A DNA stretch of 64,000 nucleotides from Mycoplasmatota bacterium (GCA_023132365.1 JAGLYJ010000001.1:1-64000); one strand, 5' to 3'; counted from the stretch's first letter, positions 9,540-19,389 are shown. The notes: generated from the sequence alone by a model not told the origin. A program made the numbers and translations.

Positions 9540-10283
9540 ATGTATTCATTTAAAGACAAAACAGTATTAGTTACTGGCGGCAGCAGAGGTATTGGAAAAG
9601 CAATATGTGAAAAATTTGCTAAACTTGGTGCTAATGTTGTAATAAATTATGTAAAATCTATTGAAGCTGCTAATGAAACAGCTAAGCAGTTAATGGATTC
9701 AGGATCTGAAGTATTAGTTGTTCAAGCTGATATATCTAAATTTAACGAGAGCAAAAACCTAGTTGAAAAAGCTATAGAGCGATTTGGTAAAATTGATATT
9801 TTAATTAATAATTCGGGTATTACAAAAGATAATCTTATGTTAAGAATGTCAGAAGAAGATTTTGATCAAGTTATTGATGTAAATTTAAAAGGAACTTGGA
9901 ATATGTGTAAAAATCTTACAAGGCATTTCTTAAAGAATAAATCGGGTTCTATAATAAATATTACTAGTGTAGTTGGGTTAACTGGTAATCCTGGACAATC
10001 AAACTATGTTGCCTCTAAAGCTGGAATTATTGGATTGACAAAAACTCTAGCAAAGGAATTTGGAAGCAGAAATATAAGGGTAAATGCAGTGGCGCCTGGA
10101 TTTATAGAGACAGAAATGACAGAGATGCTATCTGATGATATTAAAGATCTATATAAGAAACAAATACCTTTAAATAAATTAGGTAAAACAATAGATGTAG
10201 CTAATGCTTGTGCATTTCTTGCTAGTAGTGAAGCTGAATATATTTCAGGACAAGTGATTAGTGTAAATGGCGGAATGGTTTAG
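9540..10283 (+). CDS. fabG: 3-oxoacyl-ACP reductase
   Basis: NADPH-dependent short-chain dehydrogenase of the elongation cycle. Rossmann glycine motif TGGSRGIGKAI (residues 12-22), INNSGIT, catalytic Ser in ITSVVG and YVASK, and a C-terminal ISGQVISVNGG. Length 247. Placement between fabD and fabF identifies it as the housekeeping FabG, unlike the SDR at 49,626 which sits in a thiolase operon. Confidence 0.95.
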   Translation: MYSFKDKTVLVTGGSRGIGKAICEKFAKLGANVVINYVKSIEAANETAKQLMDSGSEVLVVQADISKFNESKNLVEKAIERFGKIDILINNSGITKDNLMLRMSEEDFDQVIDVNLKGTWNMCKNLTRHFLKNKSGSIINITSVVGLTGNPGQSNYVASKAGIIGLTKTLAKEFGSRNIRVNAVAPGFIETEMTEMLSDDIKDLYKKQIPLNKLGKTIDVANACAFLASSEAEYISGQVISVNGGMV

Positions 10284-10293
10284 GAGACATATT

Positions 10294-11535
10294 ATGAAAA
10301 GAAGAGTTGTAGTAACTGGATTAGGTGCAATTACACCAATCGGGAATGATGTTAAAACATCATGGACTAATGCAAAAAATGGAGTAAATGGAATAGATTT
10401 CATTAAGAGTTATGACGCTAGTGAATATGATGTACAAATCGCCGGTGAAATAAAAGGGTTTGATTTTGAAAACTATTTTGATAGAAAACAATTAAAGAGA
10501 ATGGATAGATTTTGTCAGTTAGCCTTAATAGCATCAAAGGAAGCAGTTGAGGATAGCAATATTAATTTTAAAGAAATTGATTCGACAAGAGCTGGTGTAT
10601 ATTATGCAAGTGGAATTGGTGGGTTAAAAACAATAGCTGCTCAAGAAGATAGAGCAAGAGATAAAGGATATAATCGCTTAAGCCCTTACTTTATTCCAAG
10701 TGCAATTATTAATATGGCAGCAGGAAATATTGCTATAGAACACGGAATAAAGGGAATAGCGATTAGTGCTGTTTCAGCATGTGCTAGTGCAGCTAATAGT
10801 ATTGGTGATGGATTTAGAGCTATTAGAGATGGTTATTTAGAATTAGTTATTTCAGGCGGTTCCGAAGCACCAGTTATACCTTTAGGAATAGCCGGATTTA
10901 CAGTTATGCAAGCATTAAATAAAACAAACAACCCTAATTTTGCTAGTATTCCATTTGATGAATCAAGAACTGGATTTGTTATGGGAGAAGGTGCTGCAAG
11001 TATTATTTTGGAAGAATATGAGCACGCTAAAAAAAGAGGTGCTAAAATTTATGCTGAAATAGTAGGTTATGGAGCAACTTGTGATGCAGTACACGTTACT
11101 AGTCCTGATTCTGAAGGAATTGGAGCTAAGAATTGTATGTTATTAGCTATAAGCGATGGTGGATTAAAACCAGAAGATGTAGATTATATTAATGCACACG
11201 GAACATCTACTCCACTTAATGATACTGTAGAAACTTTAGCAATAAAAAAAGCATTTGGAGATCATGCTTATGATTTAAATGTTTCTAGTACAAAATCTAT
11301 GACAGGGCATTTATTGGGAGCTAGTGGAGCAATTGAATCAATATTCACTTTAATGAGTACTTTTGATGACTTTATTCCACCAACAATTAATACAAAGAAC
11401 TTAGATCCATTATGTGATTTAAACTATACACTTGGCAAAGGAATTAAGAAAGAAGTTAATGTAGCTATTACAAACAGCCTTGGATTTGGTGGTCACAATG
11501 CAACAGTTGTTTTCAAAAAATACAGAGGAGAATAA
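10294..11535 (+). CDS. fabF: 3-oxoacyl-ACP synthase II
   Basis: Elongating condensing enzyme. The triad is Cys163 (SACASA), His302 ([11 protein letters not shown]) and His339 (TGHLLGASG). The frame is open from 10,267, but those first nine codons overlap fabG's end; ATG 10,294 has AGGAG at 10,282-10,286 and gives [13 protein letters not shown] at the right place and 413 residues. Only one KAS I/II is present in the operon, so FabF probably performs all elongation. Confidence 0.96.
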   Translation: MKRRVVVTGLGAITPIGNDVKTSWTNAKNGVNGIDFIKSYDASEYDVQIAGEIKGFDFENYFDRKQLKRMDRFCQLALIASKEAVEDSNINFKEIDSTRAGVYYASGIGGLKTIAAQEDRARDKGYNRLSPYFIPSAIINMAAGNIAIEHGIKGIAISAVSACASAANSIGDGFRAIRDGYLELVISGGSEAPVIPLGIAGFTVMQALNKTNNPNFASIPFDESRTGFVMGEGAASIILEEYEHAKKRGAKIYAEIVGYGATCDAVHVTSPDSEGIGAKNCMLLAISDGGLKPEDVDYINAHGTSTPLNDTVETLAIKKAFGDHAYDLNVSSTKSMTGHLLGASGAIESIFTLMSTFDDFIPPTINTKNLDPLCDLNYTLGKGIKKEVNVAITNSLGFGGHNATVVFKKYRGE

Positions 11536-11537
11536 TA

Positions 11538-11966
11538 ATGATATTAAATAGTAATCAAATTCAAGAGATAATACCTCATAGATACCCATTTTTATTAATT
11601 GACCGTGTAATTGAGTTAGAACCAGGAATATCAGCTGTAGCTCTAAAAAATGTTTCTGCTAATGACGGTTTCTTTCACGGACACTTTCCTAATCAACATA
11701 TAATGCCAGGTGTGTTAATTGTTGAAGCTTTAGCACAAACCGGTGCAGTAATAATTTTGTCAGTTGAAGAAAATAAAGGTAAGTTGGCATATTTTGCTGG
11801 TATAGATAAATGTAAATTCAAAAGAAAAGTAATCCCGGGAGATACTCTTAGATTAGAAGCCAAAGTAATTAATCAAAGAAATGGTATTGGAGTAGCTGAA
11901 GCCGTGGCTACTGTCAACGGTGAAATTGCTTGTAAAACAATAATTAAATTTGCTATTGGAAAATAA
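11538..11966 (+). CDS. fabZ: 3-hydroxyacyl-ACP dehydratase
   Basis: Hot-dog fold dehydratase of the elongation cycle. [11 protein letters not shown] at 16-26, catalytic His49 in [11 protein letters not shown] and Glu near 63 in [10 protein letters not shown]. Length 142. Last gene of the operon; a symmetric terminator follows at once. No fabA-type isomerase or fabM is seen, so unsaturated fatty acid synthesis is not explained here. No acpP lies anywhere in the operon. Confidence 0.96.
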   Translation: MILNSNQIQEIIPHRYPFLLIDRVIELEPGISAVALKNVSANDGFFHGHFPNQHIMPGVLIVEALAQTGAVIILSVEENKGKLAYFAGIDKCKFKRKVIPGDTLRLEAKVINQRNGIGVAEAVATVNGEIACKTIIKFAIGK

Positions 11967-11992
11967 AAAGTTGGAATTTTATCCAACTTTTT
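11965..11992. terminator. Bidirectional terminator between fabZ and the convergent gene
   Basis: Stem of 11 bp, arms 11,965-11,975 and 11,982-11,992, six-base loop, with A-runs on one side and T-runs on the other. It contains the stop codon of the minus-strand gene. Confidence 0.85.
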
Positions 11993-13265
11993 CTTTTTCT
12001 AACATTAAATTTAATATTACTCGATCAGTTTCTTTCATTCCTTCTCTGGCCATCGTTCCAACAGCATGAATCGTATCATCCACAGTAGTTTTTAAAATTC
12101 CTGAATTAGGATTATAACTGTGGTTATCCATAGCAAGAAAGTGACCTAATATTCCAGCTTCTAATCCAGTAACAATTTTTGAAGCACAAGATGGTTTAGC
12201 ACCATCGCAAATAACTCCAGATACGTTGGCTAAGGCATTAACTATAGTCATTTTTATTTGTTCTACAGTGCCGCCCTCAATATAAGTTAGAGTAGCTCCG
12301 CTACTAATTGCTGCACTTATAGCCCCACAAAAAGCAGATAATCGACCAATAAAACTTTTTTGATATAAGGTTAGCAGATTGGATAAAACCAATGCTCTAT
12401 ACATTATTTCTTCACTGACACATTTATGTTTTGCATATAATATAACCGGAATAGAGGTGGCTAAACCTTGGTTTCCACTTCCAGAATTGGTAATAACAGC
12501 CATAGCGCATCCACTCATTCTAGCTTCTGAAGCGGCTGCAGTATATGCTTTTATTTCTCCATATATTGAGTGAATGTGCTTTAAAATTGTCTGTCCAATA
12601 GAAACTCCAAAATCTCTTTCCAATCCCGTTTTAGCTATAGCCATATTATAGTAAACTTGAGGTTCCAGCAAAGTTTTTAATTTCTTAAAATCAACAGAAT
12701 TGGTAAATTGTACAATTCTTTCTACAGTCAGAACACTTCTATCTGTCTCAACACCACAGAATTCTTCATTACCACTTTCTTTTTCAAATAGAACTTCATT
12801 ATTTAATTTTATAGAGACAATATTAGTATGCAAGTCTTTTATTTCAATCTCACAATGTTTTTCACCTTTTTCACAATATAGAATATAATGCAAGTTCAGA
12901 GGTGTTTGTAATAACTTAATTGTGACAATATCTTTTTTTAGTATTTCATGTATTTGCACAATGTGTTTTTCATTCAAATTAGAGATTACTTCTAATTCCT
13001 TACTTGAATCTCCGCCTACAATTCCAGCTATCAAGCTAGCTTCAACACCAACTAAATTACCAGTGTTAGGCACAGTTACACATCTTATATTCTTAATGAG
13101 GTTTCCACTGCATTCAATTATAACTTTGTCAGGAATTTCACCTAATAATTCTCTTGCTTTAGCTCCAGCAAAGGCAAGTGATATTGGTTCTGTACATCCT
13201 TGTGCTGGAACAAGTTCTTCTTCAAGGATTTTAAAAAATTCTTTTTTGTATTGACATCCACTCAT
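11979..13265 (-). CDS. UPF0597/YhaM-type L-cysteine desulfidase family protein
   Basis: Related to the alpha domain of iron-sulfur L-serine dehydratases and to archaeal cysteine desulfidase, which releases sulfide, ammonia and pyruvate. Cys residues that could hold a 4Fe-4S cluster are at VPAQGCTEP near the N-terminus and CDGAKPSCASK near the C-terminus. GCAMAVITNSGSGNQG is the serine-dehydratase-like substrate loop. Length 428 fits. A GGTGAT ribosome site precedes ATG 13,265. It is the only gene in this local orientation, convergent with the fab operon and divergent from gltX. Substrate (cysteine or serine) is inferred from family only. Confidence 0.82.
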   Translation of the reverse strand: MSGCQYKKEFFKILEEELVPAQGCTEPISLAFAGAKARELLGEIPDKVIIECSGNLIKNIRCVTVPNTGNLVGVEASLIAGIVGGDSSKELEVISNLNEKHIVQIHEILKKDIVTIKLLQTPLNLHYILYCEKGEKHCEIEIKDLHTNIVSIKLNNEVLFEKESGNEEFCGVETDRSVLTVERIVQFTNSVDFKKLKTLLEPQVYYNMAIAKTGLERDFGVSIGQTILKHIHSIYGEIKAYTAAASEARMSGCAMAVITNSGSGNQGLATSIPVILYAKHKCVSEEIMYRALVLSNLLTLYQKSFIGRLSAFCGAISAAISSGATLTYIEGGTVEQIKMTIVNALANVSGVICDGAKPSCASKIVTGLEAGILGHFLAMDNHSYNPNSGILKTTVDDTIHAVGTMAREGMKETDRVILNLMLEKEKVG

Positions 13266-13361
13266 ATTATCACCATTTCACATCAAATTTATAAAGTCTT
13301 TATACAATATTAACATAATGAATATAGCAAGTCAATGGAGATAAAATCAAACATAATGATG

Positions 13362-13390
13362 TTTATATTTCTATAAAAATATGTTATACT
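13362..13390 (+). promoter_or_regulatory. Promoter of gltX
   Basis: TTTATA, 17-base spacer, TATACT with an upstream TG (extended -10). It places the transcript start near 13,397, which rules out the in-frame ATG at 13,381 as a start codon. Confidence 0.6.
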
Positions 13391-13428
13391 ATTTTGTAGA
13401 TTTAAGAAAAGAGCAAGGTGAAAAAACT

Positions 13429-14007
13429 ATGAATATAAAAGAAAAAATATCTAATTTGATATTTCCAAATATTGGTGAATCAATAGCTGATTTGGAAAAA
13501 AGATTTCCTAAAAGAAATTTAGTTGAGGGTGCAATTGTTACAAGATTTGCTCCGAGTCCAACTGGATTTTTACATACTGGTTCGCTTTTTACTTCCTTGA
13601 TAAGTCAAAGATTTGCTGTCCAAACTAATGGAGTATTTTTCTTAAGGATTGAAGATACTGATCAAAAAAGAGAAATTAAAGGATCAGGAGATAAAGTCCT
13701 AGAGCAACTTGAAATATTTGGTGTTACTCCAGATGAATCATATTCTAAAGGCGGAAAATATGGTCCATATATTCAGTCGAAAAGAAAGAGTATTTATCAT
13801 ACAGTAATTAAAGAAATGTTGATTAAAGGATTAGCATATCCATGTTTTTGTAATCATGATGAACTATCAGATATTAGAAAATATCAAGAGGAAAATAAAT
13901 TATTACCTGGGTATTACAAAGAATTTGCTAAATGTAGAAAGTTAACAGACGAAGAAGTTCTATCTAAAATTGAAAGAGGAGACTCTTATGTAATTAGATT
14001 TACATGA
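13429..14007 (+). pseudogene. gltX: Glutamyl-tRNA synthetase, N-terminal part of a frameshifted gene
   Basis: Class I Glu-tRNA synthetase of the clostridial type. FAPSPTGFLHTGS holds the HIGH-like motif as HTGS, and RIEDTDQKRE is the Glu/ATP site. The frame ends at TGA 14,005-14,007 just after SYVIRF, where intact homologues continue with a short basic segment and then FHD/LHD. The remaining two thirds resumes in frame 2 at 14,000. After AGA (13,996-13,998) one base remains before the new frame, and some 11-12 residues of the expected linker are missing, so a deletion of about 35-38 bases is the simplest reading. ATG 13,429 lies downstream of the promoter. An essential enzyme broken this way suggests an assembly error, a strain mutation or a second copy elsewhere. 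Confidence 0.82.
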
Positions 14008-15055
14008 TGCAATTAGAGGTCATATTCAGTTCCCTGAAAACATTCAGGATATTGTTATAATGAAAACTGACCTACTACCAACATACCATTTCGCTCATTT
14101 AGTAGACGATCATTTTATGAGAACTACTCATGTTACAAGAGGAGAAGAGTGGATGTCATCTGTCCCAATTCATATTGAATTATTCAAAGCATTGGACTTT
14201 GAAATTCCAGTGTATTGCCATTTTCCTGTAATAATGAAACTAGATGATGGAAAAAGAAGAAAACTATCAAAAAGAAAAGACGATGAAGCGTCAGTTGATT
14301 ACTTCCTTGAAAGGGGATATCCAATAGAAGGTTTCTTAGAATATTTGATGACTTTGGCCAATAGTAATTTTGAAGAATGGCGTATTCAAAATCCATTTAA
14401 AAACATCTTTGATTTCAAACTTTCATTTGAGAAAATGAGCTTAGATGGAGCGCTATTTGATATTGATAAAATCAAATCAATTTCTAAAGAAAGATTAGCC
14501 TATATGGATGCTGAAAAATTCGCTAAAAATGCACTAGAATATGCCAAAAAATATGATGATAATTTGAAGGCAATTATTGAATTGAATTATAACTATTTTA
14601 AGGATATTATAAGCATAGAAAGAAATACGGAAAAGCCTAGAAAAGACTATGAAAAATATTCAGACATATTATCGATAATTAACTTTATGTATGATGAATA
14701 CTATCTTAAAATGCTAGCTTACGGATTGCAATTTAATGAAAGATTTTCAGTTGATGTATTAATTGATATTTTAGAAGAATATAGAGAGAATAATGGTTTA
14801 GAACTTAGTCAAGAAGAATGGTTTGCAAACATGAAGGAAATGGCTATATCTAGAGGATTTGCAGCTAGAGGGAAAGATTTCAAAAAGAATCCAGATTTAT
14901 ATATTGGAACTGTCGGGGATTATGCAGGGATTTTAAGACTCGGAACTTGTGGTAAGAAAAACACGCCTAATTTTTATTCTGTCCTAGTAATATTAGGTGT
15001 CGATAGAGTTGTTGAAAGAATTAATAAGACTATTGATTATTTGAAAAATAATTAA
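14000..15055 (+). pseudogene. gltX: Glutamyl-tRNA synthetase, C-terminal part of the frameshifted gene
   Basis: Continuation of gltX in frame 2 starting at LHDAIRGHIQFPEN. LPTYHFAHLVDDHFMRTTHVTRGEEW completes the catalytic domain (given here in family order), and the KMSKS-type motif is RRKLSKRKD. The anticodon-binding helical region follows to the end. The first internal ATG is at 14,060, with no good ribosome site, so independent translation is unlikely. Residue conservation in this half is excellent, which argues for a recent change or a sequencing/assembly artefact rather than old decay. Confidence 0.82.
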
Positions 15056-15239
15056 ATATTCTTTAATATAGTTTTTACATAAAAAATTCGACCTTAAAAT
15101 ATGTCGTCTTTTTTTTGCTAAATTTTGCTTTAACTCTTTTAAAATCATTAAACTTATTATATAATGTTAACAGCATATAAAATTGTGTAATTCATCGATT
15201 AATTTATCGGTGTCTTATTTTTAATATTGGGGGCTACTA

Positions 15240-17426
15240 ATGCAAGTTATAAAACGTAATGGTGAGAGAGAAAAATTCAATTTAGGCAAGATATCTTATG
15301 CAATGTATAAAGCATATATTAGTGTTGGTGAAGAGATAACTGAAGAGGAATGTTTTGCTCAAGCAAAAGACATTACAAGTGGTTATCGCAAGAGTGAAAT
15401 TATAAATATTGAGTCTATTCAAGATAGTGTAGAACTTTTCTTGATGGAAACTAAACATTATGAAGCAGCGAAAGCATATATCAAGTTTCGAGAGAAACAA
15501 AGAGTGGATCGTGAGAACCCTTGGAATGATAATGATGAAAGACAAGATTTAATATTACAAAAGTATTTATTAAATAACGAAACTAAAAAATCTTTCTTAA
15601 AAAGAGTTTCTTTTGGAAAACCTTCATTAGAAAAAATCTTTAGACATAAGGAAGGTATCTTCGGAGGAAGAAATCTTTATGCTATAGGAAGAAGTGGAAA
15701 TATCACAGGAAGTAATTGTTATGTAACTGAAGATCCAGAAGATAATTTAGAGAGTATATATAAAGTAGATTATCAGATTGCAAGAACTTATAGTTATGGT
15801 GGAGGTCAAGGACTTAACTTATCTAAAATTCGACCAAAAGGAGCTAAAGTAAATAATAGTTCAAATACAACTCCTGGAGTTATGGTATTTGCGGAGAAAT
15901 ATTCTCACACAACCTTAAACACACAACAAGATCAAAGACGCGGAGCTTTAATGTTAGTTCTAAATGTTGATCATCCTGATATTATAGAGTTTATAACTAC
16001 AAAACTTGATTTAAACAAAATTAATGGAGCAAATATTTCTATTGCATTAACAGATAAATTTATGCAGGCAGTAGAAAATGATGAAGTATGGACAATGCAT
16101 TATGAAACTCCATATGAAATTATAAACAAAACATTGAAAGCTAGAAAATTATTAGAATTAATTGCATACTCGGCACACACCATGGGTGACCCAGGTATTA
16201 TGTTTATTGACAACATGAATGACTATCATTTACTTAGTGAATATGAAGATGTTAAATATACAGCCACTAATCCTTGTGGTGAACAGCCACTAGCACCACA
16301 TGGCTCATGTAATCTAGGATCAATTAATGTAAAAGCATTTATTAAGCAACCATTTACAGAAGAAGCATATTTTGATTTTGAAAGATTTGATTATGTTGTT
16401 GGAGAAATGATCATTGCTTTAGATGATTTATTAACCATGCTTGGAAATAGACATGCTTTAGTTGAACAAAGAGAACACGTGAAAAAATATCGTGAAGTTG
16501 GTTTGGGGATTATGGGCTTAGCTGATTTAGCTTTAGCGATGAAAAAACCTTATGGATCTAAAGAATTTGTAGATTTTCTAGACATTATGATGAATCACAT
16601 GATAAATGCATCTGCTAAGGCAAGTGCTTTGAATGCAAAAGAAAAAGGAGCTTTTCCTTTGTTCGATTATAATAAGATATCAAGTTCTAGCTTTTATAAA
16701 GAAACAATTTCACCTGAAGTTGATGAACTAATTAAGAAATATGGGTTGAGAAATTCTAGATTATTAAGTGTTGCACCAACTGGATCAATAAGTAACATAC
16801 TAGGTGTTAGTGGAGGAGTTGAACCATTCTTCCAAATTAAATATACGAGAAGAATTATTTCAATGTTTGAAGAAGAGAAAAAAATCACCGTTTGGGAAAA
16901 AACACCACTTGAAATGGCTAGAACATTAGATATTCAGCCTGAAAACTTACCTGAATGGACAAAAATAACTTCTCAAAATTTAGAATTTATGGGTCGCGCT
17001 GATGTTCAAGCAATAATCCAAAAATATGTTGATACTGCAATCAGCTCTACATTCAATATTCCAAATAGTGCAACCGTTGAGGAAGTAATGGACATATATT
17101 TGACTGCTTGGAAAAAAGGACTTAAAGGGGCTACAGTATTTAGAGATAGATGTGCTAAAATTGGTATTTTAGCAGGGATTAACGAAAAAACTGAAGATTT
17201 AAATCCTGGTGAACCTCCAAAGATGTATATAGAAGAAAAGTGGTTTAATAAAAAAGAAGAAACAACTAGAGAAATCATTACTAATGTTGTTATCGAAGAC
17301 CAAAAATATTCGCCAGATGAAATGGATAGAGAATTATGTCCAATGTGCAGTTCAGTCTTAGTTAAAAGACAAGGATGCATTCAATGTAGTAATGATCTTT
17401 GTGATTATGAAAAATGTGCAGTTTAA
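15240..17426 (+). CDS. nrdJ: Adenosylcobalamin-dependent (class II) ribonucleoside-diphosphate reductase
   Basis: Makes deoxynucleotides with or without oxygen using coenzyme B12. An ATP-cone (about 1-90) is followed by the ten-stranded barrel with SYGGGQGLNLS, NPCGEQPLAPHGSCNLGS near residue 345 and APTGSISNILG. The C-terminal zinc ribbon CPMCSSVLVKRQGC plus CSNDLC is typical of the NrdJ subclass. Length 728. A -10 TATAAT lies at 15,160-15,165 and a small hairpin (CATCGAT/ATCGGTG) at about 15,193-15,212 in the leader. No B12 riboswitch or NrdR box was recognised. The organism must import or salvage cobalamin; no transporter is seen here. Confidence 0.93.
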   Translation: MQVIKRNGEREKFNLGKISYAMYKAYISVGEEITEEECFAQAKDITSGYRKSEIINIESIQDSVELFLMETKHYEAAKAYIKFREKQRVDRENPWNDNDERQDLILQKYLLNNETKKSFLKRVSFGKPSLEKIFRHKEGIFGGRNLYAIGRSGNITGSNCYVTEDPEDNLESIYKVDYQIARTYSYGGGQGLNLSKIRPKGAKVNNSSNTTPGVMVFAEKYSHTTLNTQQDQRRGALMLVLNVDHPDIIEFITTKLDLNKINGANISIALTDKFMQAVENDEVWTMHYETPYEIINKTLKARKLLELIAYSAHTMGDPGIMFIDNMNDYHLLSEYEDVKYTATNPCGEQPLAPHGSCNLGSINVKAFIKQPFTEEAYFDFERFDYVVGEMIIALDDLLTMLGNRHALVEQREHVKKYREVGLGIMGLADLALAMKKPYGSKEFVDFLDIMMNHMINASAKASALNAKEKGAFPLFDYNKISSSSFYKETISPEVDELIKKYGLRNSRLLSVAPTGSISNILGVSGGVEPFFQIKYTRRIISMFEEEKKITVWEKTPLEMARTLDIQPENLPEWTKITSQNLEFMGRADVQAIIQKYVDTAISSTFNIPNSATVEEVMDIYLTAWKKGLKGATVFRDRCAKIGILAGINEKTEDLNPGEPPKMYIEEKWFNKKEETTREIITNVVIEDQKYSPDEMDRELCPMCSSVLVKRQGCIQCSNDLCDYEKCAV

Positions 17427-17449
17427 AAGAGATATTTTATCTCTTTTTT
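17425..17449 (+). terminator. nrdJ terminator
   Basis: Stem of 10 bp, arms 17,425-17,434 and 17,438-17,447, three-base loop, T-rich tail. It begins within the nrdJ stop codon. Confidence 0.85.
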
Positions 17450-17463
17450 CTTTGCAAAAAAAG

Positions 17464-17491
17464 TTTACACAAAACGCTATTATGTTATAAT
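17464..17491 (+). promoter_or_regulatory. Promoter of the SagB-like gene
   Basis: TTTACA, 16-base spacer, TATAAT; ribosome site GAGGTG at 17,502-17,507 follows. Confidence 0.7.
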
Positions 17492-17513
17492 TATTATATT
17501 CGAGGTGTTAATT

Positions 17514-18269
17514 ATGAAATATTCAATTGATGAACAAAAAATTATAATTAAGGCAAACAGAGAGACTTTGAGACCAAATTGGGAAGATCTAGACTATAGC
17601 GAAACAGATAAAGGAAGAAAATTACCAAAACCTACTGTATGTAAATCATATAAAAATGCAAAAGTATTTGAATTGATTAAGGATGTTCCTAGTTTAAGCG
17701 GTAAGAAAATAGATGAAATTATTTTAGCTAGAAGAAGCGTTAGGCAATATGAAGAACATCCAATGTCTTTAGTAGAGTTATCATATCTGTGTAAACTCAC
17801 ATCAGAGATTGTTAAAATGGGACCCGGTTATGCTATGGGAGTGATACCAACTGGTGGAGCAACCAACTCACTTGAAACATATCTGTATCTAAATAAAGTG
17901 GATGGTTTCAAAAAAGGCATATATCACTACATGAAAGACACAGGAAACTTACAGTTAATCAGAGAAGACATCACTGATGAATTAGTTAATGATTCTATGA
18001 AAAATCAATTGAGAAACTGTGCGGTAGTATTTTTTTGGACTACAACTCCTTATAGAGCAGAATATAAATATTCATTCACTTCACATAAAATGATAGCAAT
18101 TGAAGCTGGGCATGCGTGTCAAAACCTATATTTAGCGGCTGAAGCAATTGATTATGGTGTAGTAGGAATTGCTGCATATAATCAAAAGTTAGTCGATGAA
18201 CTATTACAAGTTGGAAAAGATGAATTTGTAGTATATTTAGCAGCAGTTGGAAAAAAAATAAAGCAATAA
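17514..18269 (+). CDS. SagB-type nitroreductase-family oxidoreductase
   Basis: FMN-dependent fold. RRSVRQYEEHPMSLVELSYL (about 73-92) is the FMN phosphate motif of the SagB/ThcOx group, and IPTGGATNS and AGHACQNLYLAAEA are also characteristic. Length 251 fits a single nitroreductase domain. SagB enzymes oxidise azolines in modified peptides, but no cyclodehydratase (SagCD), precursor peptide or protease is adjacent, so I do not infer peptide modification. ATG 17,514 is preferred over in-frame GTG 17,505 because that GTG lies in the ribosome site. The AEC-family transporter starts 16 bases after its stop, so the two are probably co-transcribed. Confidence 0.8.
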   Translation: MKYSIDEQKIIIKANRETLRPNWEDLDYSETDKGRKLPKPTVCKSYKNAKVFELIKDVPSLSGKKIDEIILARRSVRQYEEHPMSLVELSYLCKLTSEIVKMGPGYAMGVIPTGGATNSLETYLYLNKVDGFKKGIYHYMKDTGNLQLIREDITDELVNDSMKNQLRNCAVVFFWTTTPYRAEYKYSFTSHKMIAIEAGHACQNLYLAAEAIDYGVVGIAAYNQKLVDELLQVGKDEFVVYLAAVGKKIKQ

Positions 18270-18285
18270 TTATTTAGGAGCAATT

Positions 18286-19305
18286 ATGGACACATTACTT
18301 TACTCTTTAAATGCAGTACTTCCTATACTTATCTTGATTGGAATAGGGTATTTGTTGAAGAAATTTAAATTTTTTGATGAAAACTTCTTGCAGATTGGCA
18401 ATAAGTTTGTATTTAGAATAGCATTACCAGCATTATTGTTTTATACAATTTATAATATTGATAATTTTAATGATATTAAATGGCCGGTAATTGTTTATTC
18501 AGTTATTGGTGTTTCTTTGTTGTTTATAATGGGATTAATAATCGCAATTACAACAACAAAAAAAGAGAATCAAAGAGGAGTTATATGGCAAGTAGTATTT
18601 AGAGCGAATTACGCTATTATAGGTATTCCATTAGCTGAAGCTTTAGGTGGAACTGAAGCTGTATCAGTTGTGGCATTAGTTTCTGCCTTCATTGTTCCTT
18701 TAATAAATATTTTTGCAGTTATTGCCTTAACAACATTTGTAAAAGACGAAGATGACAATATGCATCCATTTAAACAAACTGTGGTTAGGATTCTTAAAAA
18801 CCCTTTAATAATATCTATCTTCTTAGGTATAATAGTTCTTTGGATTAGATCGTTTATTCCAGTTGATCCATTAACACTAAAACCAGTATTCTCAATTAAG
18901 AATAATATAGAGTTCCTATATTTAGTAATTAAATGGATTGGGCAAATTGCTTCTCCGCTTGCATTAATAATATTGGGAGGAACCTTTGAGTTCTTTGCTA
19001 TTCGAGATATGGCAAAACAAGTTGTGATTGGTACTTTTTCAAGAATAATAATTGCACCATTAATGACATTACCACTTGCTATAATTTTATCAAATAACAC
19101 AGCGTTTTTTAATTTTACTAGCACTGAGTATCCTGCGTTAATTGCATTGTTCGCTTCTCCTGTAGCGGTAGTTAGTGCTATTATGGCAAGAGAAATGAAG
19201 AACGATGAGAAACTTGCAGTTCAGTTAGTTGTATGGACTACAACAGTTTCAATTATTTCTATATTTATAATTGTATTTATCTTCAGAAGCCTTGGTTTAT
19301 TGTAA
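18286..19305 (+). CDS. AEC-family (auxin efflux carrier type) transporter
   Basis: Integral membrane protein of 339 residues with about ten hydrophobic helices in two halves, the layout of bacterial AEC carriers for malate and related organic anions. It opens with NAVLPILILIGIGYLLKK, where the first helix is cut by Pro as is typical, and later has ALPALLFYTI and VFRANYAIIGIPLAEALGG. The second half ends with ASPVAVVSAIMAREM. It follows the SagB-like gene closely, with a GGAG site. The substrate is unknown. Confidence 0.82.
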   Translation: MDTLLYSLNAVLPILILIGIGYLLKKFKFFDENFLQIGNKFVFRIALPALLFYTIYNIDNFNDIKWPVIVYSVIGVSLLFIMGLIIAITTTKKENQRGVIWQVVFRANYAIIGIPLAEALGGTEAVSVVALVSAFIVPLINIFAVIALTTFVKDEDDNMHPFKQTVVRILKNPLIISIFLGIIVLWIRSFIPVDPLTLKPVFSIKNNIEFLYLVIKWIGQIASPLALIILGGTFEFFAIRDMAKQVVIGTFSRIIIAPLMTLPLAIILSNNTAFFNFTSTEYPALIALFASPVAVVSAIMAREMKNDEKLAVQLVVWTTTVSIISIFIIVFIFRSLGLL

Positions 19306-19343
19306 AGGCAACTCTTGGTTGACAATTTTTCAACTTGAATGTA

Positions 19344-19371
19344 TTGCTTTTATTGATATATTAAGTATAAT
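19344..19371 (+). promoter_or_regulatory. Promoter of the XRE regulator
   Basis: TTGCTT, 16-base spacer, TATAAT. A TTGACA at 19,319-19,324 lies upstream and may serve an alternative start; its -10 would be poor. Confidence 0.5.
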
Positions 19372-19389
19372 TCTTCGTGAGGTGATAAA

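Noticed and set aside
12379..13254. Plus-strand open frames of 60-110 codons across the cysteine desulfidase gene
   Set aside because: They are antisense shadows of a strongly conserved gene, without ribosome sites or known motifs.
13381..13428. Upstream ATG for gltX
   Set aside because: It overlaps the -10 element, so it cannot be within the transcript from that promoter.
15056..15239. Cobalamin riboswitch before the B12-dependent reductase
   Set aside because: Segment is too short and no B12-box-like GCCACTG sequence is present; only a small hairpin and a -10 element were seen.
17006..17380. 124-codon antisense frame in nrdJ
   Set aside because: Shadow of conserved NrdJ sequence including its zinc ribbon; no start signal.
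17514..18269. Part of a thiazole/oxazole-modified peptide cluster
   Set aside because: No YcaO/SagD, SagC or precursor peptide is near; the only neighbour is a carrier.
18609..19124. 171-codon antisense frame in the AEC transporter
   Set aside because: Membrane-protein genes often give long antisense frames; it has no domain or ribosome site.
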